Part shown: positions 50,510 through 59,436 of the stretch, in pieces | Layout of the letters: each line of letters opens with the position of its first letter | How positions within the stretch are numbered: the stretch's first letter is position 1 | Assembly: GCA_031549565.1 (NCBI GenBank) | Contig: JAVBPO010000025.1 | Location: forward strand, 1 to 64,000 | From: JAVBSX01 sp031549565 | GTDB taxonomy: Bacteria > Planctomycetota > Planctomycetia > Pirellulales > Thermoguttaceae | DNA length: 64,000 bases | Direction of reading: 5' to 3' | Made by a program: the position numbers and the translations under genes | Notes under the pieces: model-generated | Told to the model about the DNA's origin: nothing | Database searches by the model: none | What the model saw: the letters and a program-made list of their open reading frames with translations, nothing else

Positions 50510-50998
50510 TCAACCGTTCGTCGGTTCGGCCGCGACGGGGACGTAAAGTTCAAAAAAGTCCGAGGGCTGCCAATACGACGGATAATGCTCGAAGCAAGGC
50601 GATTGACGTTGATAAACGTGATTGGTTTGTCGCGGCAGCCAGTGGTGGAACATGTAATCGTACGCGTCGTCCAGCAAATCATACTTCGGAACCATGCATA
50701 AGGCATAATCGCCGTGCGGGATGACGATCGTCTCCATATCGTCCGGAATCGGCAGATTCGGATCAATCTCAACGGCGGCCCAATAATCGAATTCCTGACC
50801 GCCGGTCATCGTCGAGACGCCATAAGTCGTTTTACAGCCGCCGAACAGTTCGCCGATTCCACGCGGCATGAATTGCTGCCACAGTCTCCGGCATTCCGTC
50901 GAGGCATTGGGAAGTGAAGAATGAATCTTCATGCCGACCACCCGTATCGCGGGATGTTCGACGACTTCCACTTTCAATGTGTCCATTAAGGTTTTCAT
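50510..50998 (-). CDS. GyrI-like (AraC effector-binding) small-molecule-binding domain protein
   Basis: 162 residues forming a single GyrI-like/SOUL-type domain: N-terminal strand VEVVEHPAIRVVGMKIHSSL, a conserved YGVSTM-type centre, DYWAAVEIDPNLPIPDDMET, and the C-terminal FFELYVPV strand. Such stand-alone domains bind hydrophobic small molecules or, in some cases, inhibit or regulate partner proteins. There is no DNA-binding domain. It lies 21 bases downstream of the hydrogenase large-subunit gene, so it is very probably the last gene of the hydCBA-type operon, which is an unusual association. Confidence 0.8.
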   Translation of the reverse strand: MKTLMDTLKVEVVEHPAIRVVGMKIHSSLPNASTECRRLWQQFMPRGIGELFGGCKTTYGVSTMTGGQEFDYWAAVEIDPNLPIPDDMETIVIPHGDYALCMVPKYDLLDDAYDYMFHHWLPRQTNHVYQRQSPCFEHYPSYWQPSDFFELYVPVAAEPTNG

Positions 50999-51019
50999 GG
51001 TAGGATTCCTGTTCGTCGG

Positions 51020-52795
51020 TTACCACCTGGTACGCGAGACATATTCCGTGTGCAACAGATGATGCGAGGTTTCACTGAGAGGGTGTTCTAAAAATTCTTC
51101 GTACAGTTTTTTAACATCGGGGTTTTCATGACTTTTTCGCAGCGTTTTACTTTCGTCTTCGGCGTAGATCGCCCGGATTCTCGCCGCACGGACTTCATCG
51201 GTCGTAAAACGGGGTTGACCGCCGCCGCCGATGCAGCCGCCCGGGCAACACATCACCTCGACGAAATGCCACGGAGCCGCGCCGCGGCGGATCAATTCGC
51301 AGACCGATTTCGCATTGGAAAGTCCGTGCGCCACGACGACCTTGACCGTGACGCCTTCCAGAAAACTCCACTCGTCCGTCACGTTTTCGAGTTGGAGCGA
51401 TGCCTCTTTCACGCCCTGTAATCCGACGATCGGGGCAACATGTAAATTTTCGGCCGGGAACGGATTTCCCGTGACGATTTCATAAACGGTTCGCAGCGCC
51501 GCCTCCATGACGCCGCCCGTGTTCGCGAAAATATCCGCCGCCCCGCTCGAATTGCCCAGCGGAGAATCCATCGCTTCGTCCGGCAGCGACGCGAAATCGA
51601 TTCCCGCTTCGGAGATCATGCGGCCCAGTTCCCGCGTCGTGAGAACGTAATCGATGTCGCCGACTCCGCTGACGCTCAACTCCGGGCGACTGGCCTCGAA
51701 TTTTTTCGCGGTACACGGCATCACGGCGACGTTCACGATCTGTGACGGTTCAAGTCCCCGTTTCTTCGCCCAGTACGTTTTCAACAAAGCGCCGAGCATC
51801 GACATCGGCGATTTGCAGCTCGACACGTTCGGTAACAAATCGGGAAACATCGACTCGGCGTATTTGATCCAACCGGGGGAACAACTGGTCAACATCGGCA
51901 GCGCCACGTTTTTGTCGCCGTCGACCAGTTTTTTCTTCAATCGCGTCAGGAGTTCCGTCCCTTCTTCGAGAATCGTCAGATCGGCGGTGAAATTCGTATC
52001 GAAAACAGCGTCGAAGCCGAGCCGACGCAGCGCGGCGACCATCTTTCCGGTCACAAGCGTTCCCGGCGGTAAGCCGAAACACTCACCCAACGCGGCCCGG
52101 ATCGCCGGAGCGGTTTGGACCACGACCGTTTTGAGCGGATCGTCGAGTTTGGCCCAAACGTCTTGAATCTGGTCCCGTTCGACGATTGCAGCGACCGGGC
52201 AGACCGCCGCGCACTGGCCGCACTGGACACACGTCACCTCGCCGAGTTGGTGGTGGAAAGCCGGGCCGATCGTCGTTTCGAACCCACGGGACTGCGGCCA
52301 GAGTGCGGCAACGCCCTGGACGTGTCCGCAAATACTCACGCAGCGGCGGCATTTGATGCACTTACCGCTGTCACGGATCAGCGCCGGGGTCGAAACGTCG
52401 ATCGACTTTGTCGTTTTGGCTCCTTCGAATTCGACAGTTTGAATGCCGAGATCGGCGGCAACGGCGCGGAGCTCGCAATCTTGATTCCTGTTGCACGTTT
52501 GACAGTCGCCGTCGTGTTCGGAAAGAAGCAGTTCGATCACGTTGCGTCTGGCATGGCGGACTCGCGAGGAATTCGTAATGACTTTCATTCCTTCGGCGAC
52601 GGGCAATGCGCAGGATGCCGTAAGCGTTTTCATTCCTTCGACTTCGACGACGCACACGCGGCATGCGCCTTGCGGCGGATGTCCTTCGAGATTGCAGAGC
52701 GTCGGAATTTTCACGCCGCTTTTTCGTGCGGCTTCGAGGACCGTCGAGCCTTCGGGAACTTCGACGGCGATATTATTGATCGTTAAACGGATCAT
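51020..52795 (-). CDS. hydA: [FeFe]-hydrogenase catalytic subunit, NAD(P)H-linked (HydA type)
   Basis: 591 residues. Order of cofactor domains: plant-type 2Fe-2S (CNLEGHPPQGACRVC, then a further Cys), His-Cys3 4Fe-4S (HDGDCQTCNRNQDC), two ferredoxin-type clusters (CIKCRRCVSIC and CVQCGQCAAVC), then the H-cluster domain with LTSCSPGW, VMPCTAKKFE and EVMCCPGGCIGGGGQP. The first signature has Ser at the second Cys position, as seen in several multimeric enzymes. A short C-terminal small-subunit-like helix region follows. With the NuoF- and NuoE-like genes upstream (18-base gap) it forms a group A3-type complex expected to make H2 from NAD(P)H, possibly with ferredoxin by electron confurcation. 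Maturases HydEFG are not in the window. Confidence 0.95.
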   Translation of the reverse strand: MIRLTINNIAVEVPEGSTVLEAARKSGVKIPTLCNLEGHPPQGACRVCVVEVEGMKTLTASCALPVAEGMKVITNSSRVRHARRNVIELLLSEHDGDCQTCNRNQDCELRAVAADLGIQTVEFEGAKTTKSIDVSTPALIRDSGKCIKCRRCVSICGHVQGVAALWPQSRGFETTIGPAFHHQLGEVTCVQCGQCAAVCPVAAIVERDQIQDVWAKLDDPLKTVVVQTAPAIRAALGECFGLPPGTLVTGKMVAALRRLGFDAVFDTNFTADLTILEEGTELLTRLKKKLVDGDKNVALPMLTSCSPGWIKYAESMFPDLLPNVSSCKSPMSMLGALLKTYWAKKRGLEPSQIVNVAVMPCTAKKFEASRPELSVSGVGDIDYVLTTRELGRMISEAGIDFASLPDEAMDSPLGNSSGAADIFANTGGVMEAALRTVYEIVTGNPFPAENLHVAPIVGLQGVKEASLQLENVTDEWSFLEGVTVKVVVAHGLSNAKSVCELIRRGAAPWHFVEVMCCPGGCIGGGGQPRFTTDEVRAARIRAIYAEDESKTLRKSHENPDVKKLYEEFLEHPLSETSHHLLHTEYVSRTRW

Positions 52796-52813
52796 GTGTC
52801 GTTCTCCGGTTGA

Positions 52814-55800
52814 TTATTGGATTTGATGCAGCCGTTTTCCATAGTCGCAACGCAAACACCGATTCGCCTGGCGGACGGCGACGGGTTCCGTCCAGGGGAG
52901 TTCCACTTCGTCGAAATTGTAACGGCGTCGTTCGACCGGAGTCGTGTTCGGCTTTTCCCGCGGCGCATCGCTCGGATCGGCGTCGGGATCGAACGGCACG
53001 TCGATCGGTTTCGTATCCCGCCAAAACGGATTCGGCGTTCCATTACACAAGGCATCGATTCCGACCGCGGCGCGTTCTCCGCCGGCAATCGCTTCGACGA
53101 CCGACGACGGGCCGGTCACGACATCGCCGCCCGCGAACAGCCAAGGCAAATTCGTTGCGCCGGTCAGGGGATCGATTTTTACGAATTCCTTCTGCCGCTC
53201 CAATGGGAAATCGGACAACGTCGTCAGGTCGACGGTTTGCCCGATCGCCGTGAGAATCTGGTCCGCCGGAATGCAAAACGGTTCCCCCTGCCCCTTTGCG
53301 GGCCGGCGCCGGCCGCTGCGATCGAAGTCGCCGAGTCGCATCGGGGCGCACTCGAGTCCGACGAGTTTCCCCTTATCGTGGATCACGTTCAGCGGCGAAG
53401 TGAGCACCATGAGCCGGACCCCTTCGAGTTCGGCTTCTTCGATTTCCTCGTCGTAAGCGGGCATGGCGTCACGGGAACGACGATAGACCACCGTGACGGA
53501 ATCGGCGCCGAGCCGAAGCGACGTTCGGGCGGCGTCGATCGCGGAGTTGCCGCCGCCGATGACGATCACGTTCTTGCCGACCGGCGCGGAGCCTCGCATG
53601 TTGTAGGTCCGCAGGAACGACAAAGCGTCGTGAACACCGGAAATATCGTTTCCCGGAATGTCGAGTTTCACGCCGTCCGGAGCGCCGATCGCGAGGAACA
53701 CGGCGTCATATCCTTCGCCGCGCAACGATTTGAGCGTGAAATCTTTGCCGAGCGTCGCGTTCGTTTGAATCGGAACGCCCATCCGCTCGATCATTCGAAC
53801 TTCCCGGGCAACGATTTCCCGCGGCAGTCGGTATGCGGGAATCGTTTGCACAAGCATCCCGCCGGGCCGCTGTTGCGATTCGAAAATCGTCGGCTTATAC
53901 CCGAGCCGTGCGAGAAAATAGCCGCAAGACAGACCGGCCGGTCCCGAACCGACGATCGCGATTTTCCGCGACGCATTTCGTTGATTCTCCAGAATTTCAG
54001 GAACCTGGATCATCACTTCCTGGTCGACGAGGAACCGCTTGATCGAACGAATCGAAACCGGCGCATCCATGGTCGTGCGGCGACATTTGCTCTCACAGGT
54101 ATGAAAACAAACCCGCGAACAGATCGCCGCGAGCGGATTCCTTTCCCGATGTAACTTGAGCGCTTCGGAGTACCGTTTTTGTCCGGTCAGTGCGACGAAC
54201 CCCGGAATGTCGACGAACGCCGGGCAGGAACTTTCACACGGGGCCGCGACGAGCGCCGCGCAGACGCTTGCCCGACATTTTTTATCCCGGATATGCTCGA
54301 CATATTCGTGTCCGAAATGCCGGATCGTCGAAAGGACCGGATTCGGCGCCGTCTGTCCGAGGCCGCAAAGCGAGGAATCCTTGATCATTTCGCCGAGTCG
54401 GATCAGTTTGTCGACGTCGCCGTCAACCCCTTTTCCTTCGCAAATCCGTTCGAGAATTTCGAGCATCCGTTTGGTGCCGACGCGACACGGGACGCATTTT
54501 CCACACGATTCTTCCTGGACGAATTCCAAGAAATAGCGGGCGACGTCGACCATGCAGGAATCCTCGTCCATCACGACGAGCCCCCCGGACCCGATGATCG
54601 CGCCGAGTTCGGCGAGCGCTTCGTAGTCGAGCGGAACGTTGAGATGCTCCTTCGGAATGCAGCCGCCGGACGGTCCGCCGATTTGAGCCGCCTTGAATTC
54701 TTTTCCGCCGGGAATGCCGCCGCCGACGTCGTACACCAAATCGCCGAGCGGGGTCCCGATGGGGATTTCGACGAGCCCGGAATTTTGAATGTCCCCGGCG
54801 AGCGCGAACACCTTGGTTCCTTTGCTCTTTTCGGTTCCCATCGAAGCGTACCAATCGCCCCCTTTTTCGAGGATCGCCGGAACGTTGGCGAAGGTCTCGA
54901 CGTTGTTCAGAAGCGTCGGTTTACCCCACAGACCTTTTTGTGCGGGAAACGGCGGTCTCGGTCGCGGCTCGCCCCGTTTGCCTTCAATCGACTGCATCAG
55001 GGCGGTTTCCTCGCCGCAGACGAACGCGCCGCTTCCCATTCGGATGTCGAGATCGAAATCGAAATTCCGTCCCAAAATATTCTTGCCGAGCAAGCCGTAT
55101 TCGCTCGCCTGTTTGATCGCTTCCTTGAGCCGCTGGACGGCGAGGGGATATTCGGCGCGGACATAAACGTAACCTTCGGTTGCGCCGATCGCTTTGGCGG
55201 CGATCATCATCCCTTCAATGAGCGAGTGAGGGTCGCCTTCCAAGACGCTGCGGTCCATGAACGCGCCGGGATCTCCTTCGTCGGCGTTGCAAACGACGTA
55301 CTTTTCGGCTCCTTCGGCGTTTCGAGTGAACTCCCATTTTCTGCCGGTGAGAAACCCGCCGCCGCCGCGCCCCCGCAGGCCGGATTTTTTCATTTCGACG
55401 ATAATCGCTTCCGGTCGATCCGCGACGAGAGCGTCGGCAATCGCACCGTATCCGCCGACGGCAATGTAGTCTTCAATGTTTTCCGGATCGATTTTGCCGC
55501 AGTTGCGAAGTACGATCTTTTTCTGGATGCGAAAAAAGTCGATGTCCCGCTCCGTCGGTACGGGCCGTCCGTCCGCCTTTTTGTGGAGGAGACGTGTTAC
55601 GATTTTCTTTCCCATGACATGGTCGCGGACCAGTTCCTTGACATCTTCGGGACGAACATGTTCGTAAAACGTTTCGCCGATGAACAGGGCGGGACCACCG
55701 CTGCACGGACCGAGACAGCCGGTTTTCTTCAGATCGCATTGGACGATATCGATATCGGCGTTGTCGAGCTCTTGAACAAACGCCCAAAAAACGTCGTTGG

Positions 55801-55936
55801 CGCCGGAAGCGATGCAACCGCCGCCCATGCACATCCGGACGGAAAGTTGTCCGGCCTGGAGCATGGAGTTGTGCCGCGTTTGGAGCTCCTGACGGAATAA
55901 AACCAATTGCTCCGGATGGGTGATATGTTTACTCAT
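52814..55936 (-). CDS. hydB: HydB (NuoF-like) flavoprotein fused to GltD/NfnB-like NAD(P)H oxidoreductase
   Basis: 1040 residues from the ATG preceded by GGGAGGTG. Residues about 25-120 are a thioredoxin-like 2Fe-2S domain (CMGGGCIASG, GCLGPCSGGP). NuoF follows with FMN block GLRGRGGGGFLTGRKWEF, NADH block CNADEGDPGAFMDRS and the 4Fe-4S ligands ESCGKCVPCRVG and SLCGLGQ. From about 595 a GltD-like part begins with Fer4_20 Cys motifs (APCESSCPAFVDIP, CSRVCFHTCESKCRR), an FAD dinucleotide site IAIVGSGPAGLSCGYFLA, a second NAD(P) site VIVIGGGNSAIDAARTSLRL and the C-terminal LFAGGDVVTGPSSVVEAI. Two flavins and two pyridine-nucleotide sites in one chain suggest coupling of NADH and NADPH to the hydrogenase. 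It overlaps hydC by eight bases. Confidence 0.93.
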   Translation of the reverse strand: MSKHITHPEQLVLFRQELQTRHNSMLQAGQLSVRMCMGGGCIASGANDVFWAFVQELDNADIDIVQCDLKKTGCLGPCSGGPALFIGETFYEHVRPEDVKELVRDHVMGKKIVTRLLHKKADGRPVPTERDIDFFRIQKKIVLRNCGKIDPENIEDYIAVGGYGAIADALVADRPEAIIVEMKKSGLRGRGGGGFLTGRKWEFTRNAEGAEKYVVCNADEGDPGAFMDRSVLEGDPHSLIEGMMIAAKAIGATEGYVYVRAEYPLAVQRLKEAIKQASEYGLLGKNILGRNFDFDLDIRMGSGAFVCGEETALMQSIEGKRGEPRPRPPFPAQKGLWGKPTLLNNVETFANVPAILEKGGDWYASMGTEKSKGTKVFALAGDIQNSGLVEIPIGTPLGDLVYDVGGGIPGGKEFKAAQIGGPSGGCIPKEHLNVPLDYEALAELGAIIGSGGLVVMDEDSCMVDVARYFLEFVQEESCGKCVPCRVGTKRMLEILERICEGKGVDGDVDKLIRLGEMIKDSSLCGLGQTAPNPVLSTIRHFGHEYVEHIRDKKCRASVCAALVAAPCESSCPAFVDIPGFVALTGQKRYSEALKLHRERNPLAAICSRVCFHTCESKCRRTTMDAPVSIRSIKRFLVDQEVMIQVPEILENQRNASRKIAIVGSGPAGLSCGYFLARLGYKPTIFESQQRPGGMLVQTIPAYRLPREIVAREVRMIERMGVPIQTNATLGKDFTLKSLRGEGYDAVFLAIGAPDGVKLDIPGNDISGVHDALSFLRTYNMRGSAPVGKNVIVIGGGNSAIDAARTSLRLGADSVTVVYRRSRDAMPAYDEEIEEAELEGVRLMVLTSPLNVIHDKGKLVGLECAPMRLGDFDRSGRRRPAKGQGEPFCIPADQILTAIGQTVDLTTLSDFPLERQKEFVKIDPLTGATNLPWLFAGGDVVTGPSSVVEAIAGGERAAVGIDALCNGTPNPFWRDTKPIDVPFDPDADPSDAPREKPNTTPVERRRYNFDEVELPWTEPVAVRQANRCLRCDYGKRLHQIQ

Positions 55937-56465
55937 GGGGCACCTCCCTGTATTGATCGAGCATTTTATGAATTTTCGCCGGCTTGACACGTTGGTGAAT
56001 ATCGTCGTCGATCATCACGACCGGGGCGAGTCCGCAAGCACCGAAACAGCGCCCGACGCTAAGGGAAAAAAGACGATCGGCCGTCGTTTGGCCGACATCG
56101 ATATCGAGCGAATGTTTGAGGGAAGCGAGAACTTCTTTGCCGCCGCGAACGTAACAAGCGGTTCCCAAACAGACGCGGATCGTATGCTTGCCTCGGGGAA
56201 CGGTCGTAAAGAAGGAGTAGAAAGATACCACTCCCGCGACCTCGGTGTAAGAAAGATCGAAGGCGGCGGCGATTTTGTGAAGCGCCTCTTCGGGGAGATA
56301 GCCCAGCAAACCCTGGGTCAGCTGGAGGACGGGGATCAAACTGCCCGGTCCGTCGCGGTTGTCTTGGATAATCGTGTCGAGTCGAGCCAGGAGCTCTTCT
56401 TCAGTGGTCTCACTACAGGCGCAGGAAGAAGCACGTACACCGGCTTCGGGTGTCAGGACGGACAT
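55929..56465 (-). CDS. hydC: NuoE-like 2Fe-2S subunit of the hydrogenase complex (HydC type)
   Basis: 178 residues, first gene of the operon, with ribosome-binding site GAAAGGAG before the ATG. The helical N-terminal part (LIPVLQLTQGLLGYLPEEAL) and the thioredoxin-like 2Fe-2S domain with four Cys (VRVCLGTACYVRGG-type and SVGRCFGACGLAP) identify the NuoE family. It passes electrons between the flavin of HydB and the catalytic subunit. The extreme N-terminus has an extra Cys pair (SSCACSE). It overlaps hydB by eight bases, indicating translational coupling. Confidence 0.93.
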   Translation of the reverse strand: MSVLTPEAGVRASSCACSETTEEELLARLDTIIQDNRDGPGSLIPVLQLTQGLLGYLPEEALHKIAAAFDLSYTEVAGVVSFYSFFTTVPRGKHTIRVCLGTACYVRGGKEVLASLKHSLDIDVGQTTADRLFSLSVGRCFGACGLAPVVMIDDDIHQRVKPAKIHKMLDQYREVPHE

Positions 56466-56776
56466 GGACCATCTCCTTTCTATTCAGTTGATACTTGAAA
56501 TGACGCTTCATCATGGAGGAAATTTTTTGGACAAGTGGTAAAAAATTTATGGCGTTTTACCGTCACCCGCACATATCAAGTCCTAAAATACCACATTGGA
56601 AAACCCCAGTCAAGTTTGATAGTTAGCCCCGTCGCCTGCGACGGGCTGCACACGGATGCTCACGGCGGTTCGCAGGCGAACCGGCTCACTTCGACCTCTT
56701 CCCTAACCGAACGCATGGAGTATGATGAACGCGTGAAATTGAGTTGAACTTCAATCCCTCTAATTCCTTTCCACCC
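56466..56776. other. Divergent intergenic region between hydC and lysC
   Basis: 311 bases with the two 18-bp palindromes at 56628-56683. An AT-rich stretch around 56520-56600 should contain the hyd promoter, but no clear hexamer pair and no Rex-type operator (TTGTnnnnnnnnACAA) were found. Confidence 0.5.
56628..56683. repeat. Two adjacent 18-bp palindromes
   Basis: CCCGTCGC-CT-GCGACGGG at 56628-56645 (same as at 21824) and CGGTTCGC-AG-GCGAACCG at 56666-56683. Both have perfect 8-bp arms and a 2-base spacer, so they form tight hairpins or are protein-binding sites. Confidence 0.65.
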
Positions 56777-58600
56777 ATGTCTTTGATTGTTCAAAAGTTC
56801 GGCGGCACCAGCGTCGCGGATACGGAAAAAATGAAATCAGCCGCTCGAAAAGCGATTCGGGCAACTTTGGAAGGCCATAAAGTCGTCATGGTCGTCAGCG
56901 CCATGGGAAAAACGACCGACCACCTCATCGCACTGGCGAAAGAGTTGACCGATTCGCCGAGCTCCCGTGAAATGGACATGCTCATGTCGACCGGCGAACA
57001 GGTCTCCATCTCACTCATGGCGATCGCGATCCAATCGCTCGGATACCAAGCCGTGAGCATGACCGGGGCACAGATGGGCATCAAAACCGATTCGAGCCAT
57101 ATGAAAGCGCGAATCCAATCGATTGCGACCGATCGTTTACAGAAAGCGCTCGACGAAGGAAAAATCGTGATCGCCGCCGGTTTCCAAGGAATCGACGACG
57201 ATTTCGAGATCACGACACTCGGGCGCGGCGGAAGCGATACGACTGCCGTCGCTTTGGCCGCCGCGCTCGGAGCGAAAGAGTGCGAAATCTACACCGACGT
57301 CGACGGCGTTTACACGACCGACCCGCGAATCCTGCCGGAAGCGCGGAAGGTGCCGAGAATTTCCTACGATGAAATGCTCGAATTGGCCAGCCTCGGCGCC
57401 GGAGTCATGCATAGCCGCTCCATCGAATTCGCCAAAAAATTCGACGTGACCGTTCACGTTCGCAGCAGTCTCAGCGACACGACCGGAACGCTCATCGTTC
57501 CGGAACCGGAATCGAAAAACGTCGCCGTGTGCGGAGCGGCCTTGTCGAAAAACGAAGCGAGAATTTCCATCATCGACGTTCCCGATCAACCTGGGGTCGC
57601 TATGCGAATCTTTGCCCGGATCGCCGCGGCGAAAATCGCGACCGACATGATCGTGCAAAACGTCGGCAACGACGACAAAACGGACATCGCTTTTACCGTA
57701 CCGACCACCGATCTGGAACCGGCTCGGACAGTCGTCGCCAAAGCCGTGGAAGAGATCGGAGCCGGCGGATTCGACGTCGACGAAAACACCGCGAAAATCT
57801 CGGTCGTCGGCCTCGGTATGGCGGACCGGCCCGGCGTCGCGGAAAAAATGTTTCGGGCTCTGGCCGACCGGGAAATCAACATTCAAATGATTACGACGAG
57901 CGAAATCAAAATCTCGGTTCTCGTTTCGAAAGAGCAGGCCAACGACGCGCTCCGGGCGGTTCACGAAGCGTTTCAACTCCAAGCGACCCCGGATTCCGAG
58001 CTTCGTCTCGGCGCCGTGACCTCACCGGCGATTGCTTCGGAAACCGGAGGAATTCAATCGATCGGCGGTCGGTCGAAGCTGTCCCGGGAAGAGATGCTCA
58101 TTCGACTCGGAGCGATGGAGGACATCATCATCGATCAGATCGCGCTGGACCAGACGCAAGCCCGGATCACGATGAGCGATTTGCCGGACCGACCCGGTTT
58201 AGCCGCGCAAATGTTTGAACGGATCGCGAAAGAATGCGTTTTGGTCGACATGATCGTGCAGAGCGTCGGGCATGAAGGTTTGGCGAGTATCAGCTTCACC
58301 GTCTCCCGGACGAATCTCGAAAAAGTTTTGGCCGTGTGCGAGGAAATCGCGAAAGGATTCGGTTCGACGCGACCGACGCACAACCCGGCGATCGCGAAAT
58401 TGTCCGTGTTCGGAACCGGCTTGCGTTCGCACACCGGATTGGCGTACCGGATGTTCAAAACGATGGCCGACGCCGGAATCAACGTCAACCTGATCAACAC
58501 GAGCGAGATGTGCGTCGACATTACCGTCAACGACTCCGACGGCCAAAAAGGGTTCGAGTTGCTCCGAAACGAATTTCAGAAGGAAATTTTAGCACCGTAA
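56777..58600 (+). CDS. lysC: aspartate kinase with four ACT domains
   Basis: 607 residues from the ATG giving MSLIVQKFGGTSVADTEKM. Phosphorylates aspartate in the first step of lysine, threonine and methionine synthesis. Kinase motifs: KFGGTS at 6-11, STGEQVSISLMA, the FEITTLGRGGSDTTAVALA nucleotide block and EIYTDVDGVYTTDPR. After the kinase domain come two ACT pairs instead of one (VPDQPGVAMRIFARIA and MADRPGVAEKMFRALA, then LPDRPGLAAQMFERIA and RSHTGLAYRMFKTMAD). The enzyme is about 150-200 residues longer than the usual single-pair type. Feedback control by lysine and/or threonine is expected. Confidence 0.95.
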   Translation: MSLIVQKFGGTSVADTEKMKSAARKAIRATLEGHKVVMVVSAMGKTTDHLIALAKELTDSPSSREMDMLMSTGEQVSISLMAIAIQSLGYQAVSMTGAQMGIKTDSSHMKARIQSIATDRLQKALDEGKIVIAAGFQGIDDDFEITTLGRGGSDTTAVALAAALGAKECEIYTDVDGVYTTDPRILPEARKVPRISYDEMLELASLGAGVMHSRSIEFAKKFDVTVHVRSSLSDTTGTLIVPEPESKNVAVCGAALSKNEARISIIDVPDQPGVAMRIFARIAAAKIATDMIVQNVGNDDKTDIAFTVPTTDLEPARTVVAKAVEEIGAGGFDVDENTAKISVVGLGMADRPGVAEKMFRALADREINIQMITTSEIKISVLVSKEQANDALRAVHEAFQLQATPDSELRLGAVTSPAIASETGGIQSIGGRSKLSREEMLIRLGAMEDIIIDQIALDQTQARITMSDLPDRPGLAAQMFERIAKECVLVDMIVQSVGHEGLASISFTVSRTNLEKVLAVCEEIAKGFGSTRPTHNPAIAKLSVFGTGLRSHTGLAYRMFKTMADAGINVNLINTSEMCVDITVNDSDGQKGFELLRNEFQKEILAP

Positions 58601-58602
58601 TA

Positions 58603-58668
58603 GTAGTCAGTAGCCGGTAGTCGGTAGTCAGTCGATCTTGCTGCCGTCTGCCGTCTTCCGTCTGCCGT
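58603..58668. repeat. Two heptamer arrays: GTAGTCA-type x4 and CTGCCGT-type x4
   Basis: GTAGTCA, GTAGCCG, GTAGTCG, GTAGTCA (58603-58630) start two bases after the lysC stop. CTGCCGT, CTGCCGT, CTTCCGT, CTGCCGT (58641-58668) end seven bases before the araD-type ATG. They fill practically the whole intergenic space. Confidence 0.88.
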
Positions 58669-58675
58669 CTTACTC

Positions 58676-59431
58676 ATGAAAGAACGCGTTTATCTTGCCA
58701 ATAAGGAATTGGTCGAACACGGTTTGGTCGTGTTGACCTGGGGGAACGCGAGCGCGGTCTCGGAGGATCGGACCCGGGTCGTGATCAAGCCGAGCGGCGT
58801 CGATTACGCAACGATGTCCGCCGAGGATATGGTCGTCGTCGACTTGGACGGTAATGTCCTTGAAGGGAAGTGGAAACCGTCGTCTGACACCGCGACGCAT
58901 CTTTATTTATACCGCCGGTTTCCGACGCTCGGCGGCATCGTTCACACGCACAGCCGTTGGGCGACGATGTTCGCGCAAGCGCGGCGGGAAATCCGCTGTT
59001 TCGGAACGACGCACGCCGATCATTTTCACGGTTCGGTTCCGCTCACCAGGCCGCTCACCAAATCGGAAGTGGAAACCGATTACGAAAAAAACACCGGGGC
59101 GGTCATCGTCGAACGCTTCACGGACAAGTCGGAACGATTCCCGATTCCCAATCACGTTCCCAAGGCGATATCACCGGACGAATTCCCAGGCGTGCTCGTC
59201 GCCGGACACGGCCCGTTCACTTGGGGCCCGAGCGTCGAAGCCGCCGTAAAGAACGCGATCGCGCTGGAAAACATCGCCCAAATCGCGTTCGGAACCCAGA
59301 TGCTCGCCCTGGAGCGAAATTTTCTGTACAACGACGAACTCCATTTCCGCGAAGCGCCGCCGCTGGAGGGGTACGTTCTCGAAAAACATTACGCCCGCAA
59401 ACACGGCAAAGATGCCTATTACGGTCAATAA
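58676..59431 (+). CDS. araD: L-ribulose-5-phosphate 4-epimerase-like class II aldolase
   Basis: 251 residues. Class II aldolase/adducin fold with zinc ligands in VHTHSRWATMFAQ and VLVAGHGPFTWG, the phosphate-binding LTWGNASAV and KPSGVDY, and an AraD-like catalytic Asp region (TTHADHF). The close resemblance of HTHS, THADHFHG and GHGPF to AraD supports L-ribulose-5-phosphate 4-epimerase, which interconverts ribulose-5-phosphate and xylulose-5-phosphate; related aldolases cannot be fully excluded. It would connect arabinose released by the GH51 enzyme to the pentose-phosphate pathway. araA and araB are not in the window. Confidence 0.88.
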   Translation: MKERVYLANKELVEHGLVVLTWGNASAVSEDRTRVVIKPSGVDYATMSAEDMVVVDLDGNVLEGKWKPSSDTATHLYLYRRFPTLGGIVHTHSRWATMFAQARREIRCFGTTHADHFHGSVPLTRPLTKSEVETDYEKNTGAVIVERFTDKSERFPIPNHVPKAISPDEFPGVLVAGHGPFTWGPSVEAAVKNAIALENIAQIAFGTQMLALERNFLYNDELHFREAPPLEGYVLEKHYARKHGKDAYYGQ

Positions 59432-59436
59432 AAGAG

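Noticed and set aside
56466..56600. Rex-type redox operator upstream of hydC
   Set aside because: No TTGT...ACAA palindrome of the right spacing was found.
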